Source: Candidatus Nitrosopolaris nunavutensis (lineage in GTDB: Archaea > Thermoproteota > Nitrososphaeria > Nitrososphaerales > Nitrososphaeraceae). From it: DNA of 5,669 nt. The translations under genes and the position numbers were made by a program. Shown one piece after another: positions 1 to 4,764 of this stretch. Every line of letters begins with the position of its first letter. Position 1 is the first letter of the stretch. The notes beneath the pieces were generated by a model that was not told where the DNA came from, did no database searches, and saw only the letters and a list, made by a program, of their open reading frames with translations. The stretch covers positions 1 to 5,669 of the forward strand of contig DAOM01000263.1 in NCBI GenBank assembly GCA_002501855.1, read 5' to 3'.

Positions 1-336
1 CAACTCGACTACATCCAAGCGATCAAGAACGCCATACACACGACGTTTTCTGCCCAAAAACATCTGACCGATAGTAACCCGGGCGCTTGGAACAGCGCAC
101 CTTCCACAACGCCTTTCACGGAGCAATTTGCAAAGCAGTCAAACGAAATCACCAATAACACAATAAGAGCCGTGGGTATTAACAATCAGTTAACCATCAA
201 TGCACTGGATGCAACAAGGGAGAACCTGAAAATCTATAATCGAACGATCGACGCTGTAACAGAGTTTAATACCAACGCTGCAAAAGCCTGGAACTCTTTC
301 TTCACTACACAACAGCAACAGATGTTCAGACACTGA
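1..336 (+). CDS. C-terminal part of an unrecognised helical protein (5' end off window)
   Basis: Frame 1 is open from the first base to a TGA at 334-336, giving 111 residues with no start in view. The translation is hydrophilic, rich in Asn, Gln, Thr and Ala, has no Cys and no membrane segment, and reads as long amphipathic helices from about residue 40 onward. The last 20 residues hold Trp and Phe (AKAWNSFF) followed by TTQQQQMFRH. This composition and tail recall phasin-type granule-associated or other coiled-coil proteins, but that is only a resemblance; I do not recognise the family. A T-rich stretch with eight consecutive T residues follows 14 bases after the stop, which fits a 3' end of transcription. 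The coding call rests on the uninterrupted frame, sensible composition and the downstream T run. Confidence 0.8.
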   Translation, partial: QLDYIQAIKNAIHTTFSAQKHLTDSNPGAWNSAPSTTPFTEQFAKQSNEITNNTIRAVGINNQLTINALDATRENLKIYNRTIDAVTEFNTNAAKAWNSFFTTQQQQMFRH

Positions 337-342
337 CCTACA

Positions 343-358
343 GCTTCTCCTTTTTTTT
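343..358 (+). terminator. T-rich archaeal-type terminator
   Basis: The stretch GCTTCTCC followed by eight T residues (351-358) begins a few bases after the TGA of the upstream gene. Archaeal RNA polymerase commonly stops at such U-rich tracts without needing a hairpin, and no strong stem is visible. It separates the first gene from the TFB gene. Confidence 0.6.
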
Positions 359-440
359 GATCCATGACCTCATTTTTAAACTTGAATATATCCCTGTTCT
401 GAGGAGAAAATCTAAAAATCTCACAATGTTGCTTATAATA

Positions 441-450
441 TTTATATAAT
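441..450 (+). promoter_or_regulatory. TATA box of the TFB gene
   Basis: TTTATATAAT is the best match to an archaeal TATA box in this AT-rich spacer. Its centre is about 38 bp ahead of the ATG, so initiation 25-27 bp downstream would leave an untranslated leader of roughly 10-15 bases. No Shine-Dalgarno sequence precedes the ATG (ACTTCTTTAAAGT). A TATAATAT motif occurs at 434-441 and again at 461-468; the second copy is too close to the start codon to be the main box. Confidence 0.65.
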
Positions 451-483
451 TGAATTACCATATAATATGTACTTCTTTAAAGT

Positions 484-1383
484 ATGCAAACTTCAATCGT
501 CTGTTCAGTATGTAACAAGAATAATGAGACCGTGACAGACCCGGATTCAGGCGAACTCATATGTGGCAATTGCGGCACGGTATTACTCGAAAACATCGTG
601 GAGACTGGTCCTGAATGGCGGCTTTTGGGTGAGGGCAAGGATAGGAGTCGAACGGGGATGCCCACATCTCTATCACGTCATGATATGGGCCTGGCTACTA
701 TAATTGGTAAGACGAATAGAGATGCGAGCGGCCGCGGATTGGATGCATCGGTGAAATCTACAATGGAAAGGCTAAGAACATGGGACCTCCGTATTCAAAC
801 CTATAGCCCTTCCGATAGGAACCTAAGACAGGCCTTCAGTATCCTAGAACGAGTGAAAGATAAACTGGGTTTGTCTGAGCCTGTAATCGAAAAGACTGCT
901 TACATCTACAGAAAAGCACAGGAAAGGGGACTTGTACGAGGTAGAACTATTACATCCGTATTGTCTGCTGCGATTTATATAGCCTGCCGCGAAATGGGAA
1001 TTGCTAGAACGCTTAATGACATTGCATCACTCACTAACCTCCGTCGAAAAGAACTCGCGCGAACGTTCCGTCTGCTAATCCTGGAACTTGATCTAATGGT
1101 ACCAGTTGTTGATCCGATGAAATGTATTGCCAAAGTTGCAAACAAAACCAAGTTAAGCGAGAGAACAAAGCGCCAGGCAATGGACATCATGACAAGCGTT
1201 ACAAAAAGGGGAATATCGGCAGGCAAAGATCCGATGGGCCTAGCAGGAACAGTCCTCTATATGTCTTCTAAGAATTCTGGAGAAACTATAACGCAAATGG
1301 ATATCGCAAACGCTGCTGGAGTAACAGAGGTAACTATCAGAAACAGGTTTAGAGATCTAAAAAGCAAAATAGACCTGAATTAG
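484..1383 (+). CDS. tfb: Transcription initiation factor B (TFB, archaeal TFIIB homologue)
   Basis: TFB binds the TBP-TATA complex and recruits RNA polymerase for initiation. All expected parts are present in 299 residues, a normal family length. An N-terminal zinc ribbon has Cys7, Cys10, Cys27 and Cys30. The B-reader/linker follows at about 52-86 (RSRTGMP, then SLSRHDMGLATIIGKTNRDASG), of the form typical of Thaumarchaeota. Cyclin-like repeat 1 covers about 111-200 and carries a TFIIB signature at 153-168 (GRTITSVLSAAIYIAC). Repeat 2 covers about 210-293, with a second signature at 247-262 (GKDPMGLAGTVLYMSS) and the BRE-reading helix-turn-helix at about 267-288. The start is the first ATG after a TATA box, and the zinc ribbon begins directly behind it. 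The gene stands alone, between a T-run terminator and a convergent spacer. Thaumarchaeal genomes often carry several TFB copies, so it may be one of a set. Confidence 0.97.
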   Translation: MQTSIVCSVCNKNNETVTDPDSGELICGNCGTVLLENIVETGPEWRLLGEGKDRSRTGMPTSLSRHDMGLATIIGKTNRDASGRGLDASVKSTMERLRTWDLRIQTYSPSDRNLRQAFSILERVKDKLGLSEPVIEKTAYIYRKAQERGLVRGRTITSVLSAAIYIACREMGIARTLNDIASLTNLRRKELARTFRLLILELDLMVPVVDPMKCIAKVANKTKLSERTKRQAMDIMTSVTKRGISAGKDPMGLAGTVLYMSSKNSGETITQMDIANAAGVTEVTIRNRFRDLKSKIDLN

Positions 1384-1589
1384 TTTGGACGGAAATTACA
1401 AGAACCCAATAGAAATTGACATCGTTTTGCTAAGAGGATGTTCCCCACTGACTCCTTCGGATTAGCATTAAATTGGCGTGCTCTGGCGACGAAACGCATT
1501 GTTGCCACTACAGACAATAGCACGGATTGCAACTATTTCGCCTGATCTGCAGCTCCAGTTCCACAAGAAGTCCTAGTATCGAATATTAT
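1384..1589. other. Convergent intergenic spacer, no gene found
   Basis: This lies between the stop of the TFB gene and the stop of the minus-strand membrane protein gene. I translated the minus strand here in all three frames: the longest stretches are about 35-50 codons and unlike anything I recognise. No tRNA, strong hairpin or long T run is visible. Confidence 0.5.
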
Positions 1590-1914
1590 CTAATTCTTCA
1601 GCTGTGCCTTTTCGATTGGCGCTGTCCCTTGCCTGAAGGTTATAGTCAGCCTGTCGCCAACGTTATACGGACAATGCGGAATACCTCTTGTTTGATGATC
1701 CGATGCCTCTACAACACACGTTCCTTCTGCCTTGGTGATGACTTTAACCTCGTCTTACATCTTTTCTGATCAAGTCCTTGATAGGAAAGCCAAACATGGC
1801 TTGAATGCCAAAAAATCCTCCTGCGACAATAATGCTCACTAGAAGGGCCATTTTCTTCCCAGATAGCCCGGAGAATATGGGCGTATCAGAGTTCGAGTCC
1901 GGCGCGTATGACAC
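1590..1914 (-). pseudogene. Small membrane-anchored protein, interrupted by one extra base
   Basis: Read on the minus strand, one frame opens at GTG 1914 (or ATG 1851) and continues through IRKDV (to about 1756). Skipping one base of the TT at 1755-1756 moves directly into the frame DEVKVITKAEGT, which stays open to TAG at 1592-1590. The joined product is about 107 residues. It has a short hydrophilic start, a transmembrane helix at about residues 22-47 (KKMALLVSIIVAGGFFG...), then a small extracytoplasmic domain with two cysteines (GTCVVEAS and IPHCPYNVGDRLTITF). The length, helix-plus-beta layout and YNVGDxLTITF stretch look like a genuine small thaumarchaeal membrane protein, but I cannot name it. 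TTTTAAATT at 1943-1935 lies about 25 bp before the GTG, matching a leaderless start there; ATG 1851 would give an 86-residue protein. Without the shift the first frame ends after VRRG. The break may be real decay or a sequencing error. Confidence 0.65.
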
Positions 1915-1934
1915 AAATAACCAGACAATAGAGA

Positions 1935-1943
1935 ATTTAAAAC
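1935..1943 (-). promoter_or_regulatory. TATA box for the small membrane protein gene
   Basis: On the minus strand this reads TTTTAAATT. Its centre is about 25 bp upstream of GTG 1914, the spacing expected if transcription starts on the start codon. It lies in the 41-bp gap after the stop of the preceding minus-strand gene. Confidence 0.4.
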
Positions 1944-1955
1944 CTCTGCAGTCTG

Positions 1956-2151
1956 TTACTGCTCTTCAGACTTATGCTTTCTCTGCAACCTATTGAGTAT
2001 GAATTTGAGCCTCGAATGACCCATAATGAACAAATATTCATGATTGACATTCGGTCCGCCATAATTGTTACAAACGCCCTCTCTTGCTTTCAGCAAATAG
2101 GTGCTCTTGATTCTTATTGATTGAAAACGGGCTCCGCTTTCTCACAATCAT
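1956..2151 (-). pseudogene. Small basic protein of unknown function, interrupted by one extra base
   Basis: On the minus strand ATG 2151 opens the frame MIVRKRSPF. If one T of the four-T run (2127-2124) is skipped, it continues as QSIRIKSTYLLKAREG and stays open to TAA at 1958-1956. The joined product is about 64 residues: a basic N-terminus, a middle with CNNYGG and NVNHEYLF, and a basic helix MGHSRLKFILNRLQRKHK with an acidic tail. It has no membrane segment. I do not recognise the family; the basic helix would suit nucleic-acid or ribosome binding, which is inference only. As sequenced, the ATG frame ends after 27 codons. A weak TATA-like TATTATG is centred about 24 bp before the ATG. The gene starts 53 bp after the 3' end of tRNA-Gly and may also be read from the tRNA promoter. 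Either a recent frameshift or a homopolymer sequencing error explains the break. Confidence 0.55.
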
Positions 2152-2204
2152 CGGAATGGGCTAGCTGCTACCATAATACTCGAAGTCTGCCTGTAAACAG
2201 AGGA

Positions 2205-2279
2205 TGCGACAGCCGGGATTTGAACCCGGGTTACCAGATTGGCAATCTGATGTCCTAGACCAAACTGGACGACCGTCGC
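2205..2279 (-). tRNA. tRNA-Gly (anticodon GCC)
   Basis: The minus strand folds into a complete 75-base cloverleaf. The acceptor stem is GCGACGG with CTGTCGC (one G-U pair), followed by discriminator A. The D stem is GTCC/GGAC around an 11-base loop containing GG. The anticodon stem is TCAGA/TCTGG around the loop TTGCCAA, giving anticodon GCC and so glycine. The variable loop is TAAC, and the T arm is CCGGG-TTCAAAT-CCCGG. There is no intron, and CCA is not encoded (TCC follows the discriminator), so it would be added after transcription. Confidence 0.96.
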
Positions 2280-2310
2280 AAGGTTATGGAAACAAGATAA
2301 ATTATGTATA

Positions 2311-2317
2311 TTATATA
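2311..2317 (-). promoter_or_regulatory. TATA box of tRNA-Gly
   Basis: On the minus strand this reads TATATAA in an AT-rich context. Its centre is 35 bp ahead of the first base of the mature tRNA, which leaves about 8-10 bases of 5' leader to be removed by RNase P, a normal archaeal tRNA arrangement. Confidence 0.6.
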
Positions 2318-2501
2318 GATAATGATTTTATTTTCAGGTCAACACCCACCTGATAATTAACAGTCCTTTTCTATTAAGATTGTATACCATTTGAATGTAC
2401 AGATAATAGTTTATAAGATCAACATTCCAAAATGAGTGGGCTACAGCACCGCCGATATTACTTATTCCGCATAGATAATAAACCCAATTAAACTACTTGC
2501 G
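2318..2501. other. AT-rich spacer between tRNA-Gly promoter and the 206-residue gene
   Basis: No convincing gene is present. A plus-strand TTTATAAG at 2410-2417 looks like a TATA box and is followed by ATG 2432, which opens only 19 codons (stop TAA 2489-2491). This could be a tiny leaderless ORF or the start of a short RNA running antisense into the 3' end of the neighbouring gene, but the evidence is just spacing and base composition. Confidence 0.3.
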
Positions 2502-3122
2502 CTATGTCAGCAATATAAGGGTCGAATATCCTCGTCTTTCACTTGCATAATCTTGATCCATTTCTTCTACTATTATTGTCACCGAGATAAGATCCCGTCT
2601 TTGGCACTGGCTAGCATCGATTACAAAATAATCATCTAAAATATCTGCTGCTTTCAGACTTTCGTTGCTGAAATTAAAATTGACAGGAGAGCTTGAGCTA
2701 ATTAGCACTAGCTGATCTTTATGGTAATTTCCTATTCTGGCTAACCTGGCCTCTCTTGGTGTCGCCCTTACGTTTAGCTTGACTTGTCCTAAGGAATGCA
2801 TCGTGTAGCGTCGCATGTTATTTACGCTGACTTGGAAGTTAAACGGATAGCCGGCAGTATTTTCAGCCATTTTGTTAATGCCATCATTCATAACTATATC
2901 GATCTTCTTGATATTATCAGAATATCTGTAAATCCATTCATTCGTCGTTTGGACGATATTATCGATGGTCGCTTTTCTCGATTTTGTTTCTTCCTCGCTT
3001 AACTTATATCTATCAACCCAATCCTTGTAGTCCTTACTTATGTCTACAATAAATTCAGAGCAAGTGTTTTGATAGTCTTCAACGCTGCTTGCACGTTCAG
3101 AACCGGTGTCAGGTGTGGACAT
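2502..3122 (-). CDS. Uncharacterised soluble protein with N-terminal helical region
   Basis: The product is 206 residues with no signal peptide or membrane helix. Residues 12-88 are strongly charged and should be mostly helical, possibly coiled coil (SKDYKDWVDRYKLSEEETKSRK). From about 92 to 206 it changes to alternating hydrophobic and polar residues of a beta-rich domain (FNFQVSV, VKLNVRA, DQLVLIS, YFVIDA, ISVTIIVEE, YSTLILL). I recognise no catalytic motif or family; the two Cys (21, 173) are far apart. It is transcribed away from the 196-residue gene at 3159, with only 36 bp between the two starts and a shared inverted repeat there, which suggests joint control or a joint function. The ATG at 3122 is the only start placed sensibly relative to the shared promoter. 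A two-gene system is conceivable but is inference from arrangement alone. Confidence 0.85.
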   Translation of the reverse strand: MSTPDTGSERASSVEDYQNTCSEFIVDISKDYKDWVDRYKLSEEETKSRKATIDNIVQTTNEWIYRYSDNIKKIDIVMNDGINKMAENTAGYPFNFQVSVNNMRRYTMHSLGQVKLNVRATPREARLARIGNYHKDQLVLISSSSPVNFNFSNESLKAADILDDYFVIDASQCQRRDLISVTIIVEEMDQDYASERRGYSTLILLT

Positions 3123-3131
3123 AAGACACTC

Positions 3132-3145
3132 TTGTAATTATACAA
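3132..3145. promoter_or_regulatory. Inverted repeat / overlapping divergent TATA element
   Basis: TTGTA-ATTA-TACAA is a perfect inverted repeat with 5-bp arms and a 4-bp centre, in the 36-bp gap between two divergent start codons. Read either way it resembles a TATA box (TTATACAAT on plus, TTGTATAATT on minus). Its centre is about 20 bp from the plus ATG 3159 and 16 bp from the minus ATG 3122, a little close for leaderless starts. It could therefore serve as a bidirectional TBP site, a regulator operator covering both promoters, or both. Confidence 0.45.
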
Positions 3146-3158
3146 TAAGACGTAAAAA

Positions 3159-3749
3159 ATGGATCGAGCGACCGGCTCGATGGATTGTTGTTATACATCT
3201 ACGAACATTCATATATATGTAGAACCAAGTTTCATGATCGTAAACGCTTCTGGCAATATGATAACGTTTTCAGAATTGATTGACGAACTGAAATCAAATA
3301 TTAATTACAATAGGGATGTGCTTTACGCAATCTCAAAGAACCCCAATTTATTATACAAAAAAATAACTGAACTCGCGTCCTTCACCGGCTCCCGTCATCA
3401 AGTAGCACTCCAGTTGCATTTTCCAGATCCGAATAAAATCAAGGATATTGATTCATACGGAGCCGAAAACATTAGTGTCGTCATAGATAAGTTTCGCAGA
3501 AAATTCGCTGTTCCTAGGGAGAATATAAGACGAAAAGCAATCGAATCCCTGGGGAACAATATTCAAACCCAAGATGCCTACATGTACGAAGGAAAAGAAG
3601 GTTTACGAATAATCAAAGAAAATGGCAGGATTGAAATTCTCCCTGGCTCCATTCATTTATGGTGCAAAGTAGATCAGAATGTGAAAAACTATGTAGACTG
3701 GTTGATGGAAAATATATACAGCCCTAACACCGGCGGGATTTCTACTTAG
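3159..3749 (+). CDS. Uncharacterised soluble protein, divergent partner of the 206-residue gene
   Basis: The product is 196 residues with no signal peptide or membrane helix. An N-terminal beta-like stretch (residues 16-36, NIHIYVEPSFMIVNASGNMI) leads into a helical region (37-75, with LIDELKSNINYNRDVLYAISK). A basic segment follows at about 111-130 (KFRRKFAVPRENIRRKAIES), then a short beta region with GRIEILPGSIHLWCKV (156-171) and a C-terminal helix. The basic segment could contact nucleic acid, but no known DNA-binding or nuclease motif is evident and I do not recognise the family. A TAA stop lies in frame just before ATG 3159. ATG 3180 (residue 8) is an alternative start that would fit the distance to the shared TATA-like element better. 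It converges with the membrane-protein gene that ends at 3786. Confidence 0.85.
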   Translation: MDRATGSMDCCYTSTNIHIYVEPSFMIVNASGNMITFSELIDELKSNINYNRDVLYAISKNPNLLYKKITELASFTGSRHQVALQLHFPDPNKIKDIDSYGAENISVVIDKFRRKFAVPRENIRRKAIESLGNNIQTQDAYMYEGKEGLRIIKENGRIEILPGSIHLWCKVDQNVKNYVDWLMENIYSPNTGGIST

Positions 3750-3768
3750 CATTACTTTCATTCTCGAT

Positions 3769-3776
3769 AAATAAAA
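3769..3776 (-). terminator. Possible T-rich terminator in convergent gap
   Basis: On the minus strand this reads TTTTATTT, just after the stop of the 230-residue gene. It is the only T-rich tract in the 36-bp convergent gap, and no hairpin accompanies it. Confidence 0.35.
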
Positions 3777-3785
3777 GGTTCAAAA

Positions 3786-4478
3786 CTACAGCCTTTTTCC
3801 GACCAATTCGTATTGATATTGCAGTCGACCTTCAAAATCGTATACCTCTGCTCGAACCGGAAGAGGAATCTGGTGAGTGATGAAGATCTTACTCGTTTTC
3901 GAACCAATTGTATAACTCAAAGTAAAGGCATCAAAGGTTCCTGCGGTGGTCTGCAATGTCTCGTGATTGGTAACTCTTATGGGAATTGAGGAAAAAGCCA
4001 CAAATATCGAGTCCCAAGGCGCGCCAATCGCCAAATATTTCGGCTCTCTTGCAATATCCCTTATCGACAAAACAGACGATTCTACAGGCTCATAGTACGG
4101 CTTGAAGGATGTATCTATTGAACCAACATTTGTTAATTGCTGCTTAGCCAACATAACGGAACCGTTCTTAGCTACTGAATCGTTGTGAATATCGAAGTTG
4201 ACTTTCCAGGCACTACCAGTATCTTGGACAAAATTCATAGATACCAATGCGTTGATGAGAGAACTTCGCGAGCCTATACTAGTCAAGCTATAATTCAGTA
4301 CTGTGCCTTGCTTAATCCCTTGTCCTACCGTCCATAAATCGGCGGCAGTAGAAGGATGTAAAATCGACGGCCCCGGGCCAGAAAATCCACCTCCTATTGC
4401 TACTATTATGATGCTCACGCCTACTCCAAATACACCGAGAATCCCAAACATCAAGAGGGCCTGTCGCTTAGGGGACAA
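3786..4478 (-). CDS. Membrane-anchored extracytoplasmic protein (paralogue of the gene at 4765-5669)
   Basis: The product is 230 residues. Lys4 and Arg5 precede one hydrophobic helix at about 8-30 (ALLMFGILGVFGVGVSIIIVAIGG), then a Pro/Gly/Ser linker and an outward-facing domain from about 48 to the end, with several N-x-S/T sites (for example NYS 62, NDS 99, NGS 105). The helix lacks a clear signal-peptidase site, so it is probably a signal anchor. The start is TTG 4478: a TAA stop sits immediately upstream, and the only nearby ATG (4451, residue 10) would remove the positive charges before the helix. The domain aligns by eye with the neighbouring gene's product: NGSVMLAKQQLTNVGS with NGTLHLSDLDLTPLGS, and TTAGTFDAFTL with VPAGTFDTTVI. 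The function is unknown; beta-rich surface or envelope proteins are common in this lineage. Confidence 0.85.
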   Translation of the reverse strand: MSPKRQALLMFGILGVFGVGVSIIIVAIGGGFSGPGPSILHPSTAADLWTVGQGIKQGTVLNYSLTSIGSRSSLINALVSMNFVQDTGSAWKVNFDIHNDSVAKNGSVMLAKQQLTNVGSIDTSFKPYYEPVESSVLSIRDIAREPKYLAIGAPWDSIFVAFSSIPIRVTNHETLQTTAGTFDAFTLSYTIGSKTSKIFITHQIPLPVRAEVYDFEGRLQYQYELVGKRL

Positions 4479-4502
4479 TTATTCTGAATAATGTAGATAC
4501 GG

Positions 4503-4513
4503 CCTATTTATTC
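4503..4513 (-). promoter_or_regulatory. TATA-like box before the TTG-start gene
   Basis: The minus strand reads GGAATAAATAGG around these positions. Its centre is about 30 bp upstream of TTG 4478, in keeping with a leaderless transcript beginning at or just before the TTG. A second TATA-like element, TTTTTATACC on the minus strand near 4564-4573, would give a leader of about 65 bases. Confidence 0.4.
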
Positions 4514-4576
4514 CTAGACAAAAACAAAAAAAGAAAGTATGCTGTTGTATGATGATGGTCTTTGGTATAAAAATCC

Positions 4577-4624
4577 GCCCGCTGCGGCAATTAATATAAC
4601 GTTAATGCCCGCTCACTCAATTAA
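4577..4624. repeat. Direct repeat GCCCGCT-N4-CAATTAA, two copies 30 bp apart
   Basis: Copy one is at 4577-4594 (N4 = GCGG) and copy two at 4607-4624 (N4 = CACT). Both 7-base halves match exactly and the period is exactly 30 bp, about three turns of B-DNA, so two bound proteins would sit on the same face. The 12-bp centre contains the palindrome AACGTT (4598-4603). The pair lies about 100-145 bp upstream of the TTG start of the 230-residue gene and beyond the 3' end of the next gene, in non-coding DNA. It looks like a regulator binding array. Confidence 0.6.
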
Positions 4625-4629
4625 GCCTT

Positions 4630-4648
4630 TTTTCTCTCTTAGAGAAAA
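4630..4648. other. 8-bp perfect hairpin
   Basis: TTTTCTCT and AGAGAAAA flank the 3-base loop CTT. It lies between the two surface-protein genes, 6 bp beyond the second direct-repeat copy and about 115 bp after the stop of the 4765 gene. Neither strand has a T run directly after the stem, so it is not a classical intrinsic terminator; it could be a 3'-end processing or stability element. Confidence 0.4.
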
Positions 4649-4764
4649 CCGAGTGACTATGTACAAAACAATCCTACTAAAGTATACTAGATAACAAAAG
4701 TGTTTGGATTGCGTATATACCAAAAGCCATTTGGAACTTGGGCTGAACCTACTCTACAGCAACT

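Noticed and set aside
234..461. Minus-strand ORF of 75 codons overlapping the end of the first gene
   Set aside because: A third of it lies antisense to a clearly coding frame, its composition is odd (four consecutive Cys), and it crosses the T-run terminator.
975..1226. Minus-strand ORF inside the TFB gene
   Set aside because: Antisense shadow of the second half of cyclin repeat 1 and the start of repeat 2 of TFB.
1884..1908. T-arm-like sequence (GAGTTCGAGTCCGGC), possible tRNA or attachment-site fragment
   Set aside because: The bases flanking the loop do not pair as a T stem, there is no partner acceptor or anticodon arm, and the stretch is explained as coding sequence of the minus-strand gene.
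1527..1996. Two plus-strand ORFs (1527-1769 and 1805-1996)
   Set aside because: Both lie antisense to the frameshifted minus-strand genes, which read far better as proteins; the plus products are low-complexity Ser/Leu/Cys mixtures without recognisable features.
1939..2062. Minus-strand ATG ORF of about 41 codons (MADRMSIMNI...)
   Set aside because: Different frame of the small basic protein gene, with poorer protein-like composition.
2205..2230. tRNA-Gly 3' end as an integration site
   Set aside because: No second copy of the tRNA 3' segment and no integrase or phage gene is visible in the window.
2432..2491. 19-codon plus-strand ORF behind a TATA-like TTTATAAG
   Set aside because: Too short to support on spacing alone in AT-rich DNA; recorded only as a note on the spacer.
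2796..3002. Plus-strand ORF of 68 codons inside the 206-residue gene
   Set aside because: Antisense shadow; no promoter and no recognisable product.
4549..4560. ATGATGATGG as the C box of a C/D box sRNA
   Set aside because: No D box (CTGA) or C'/D' pair lies at the proper distance.
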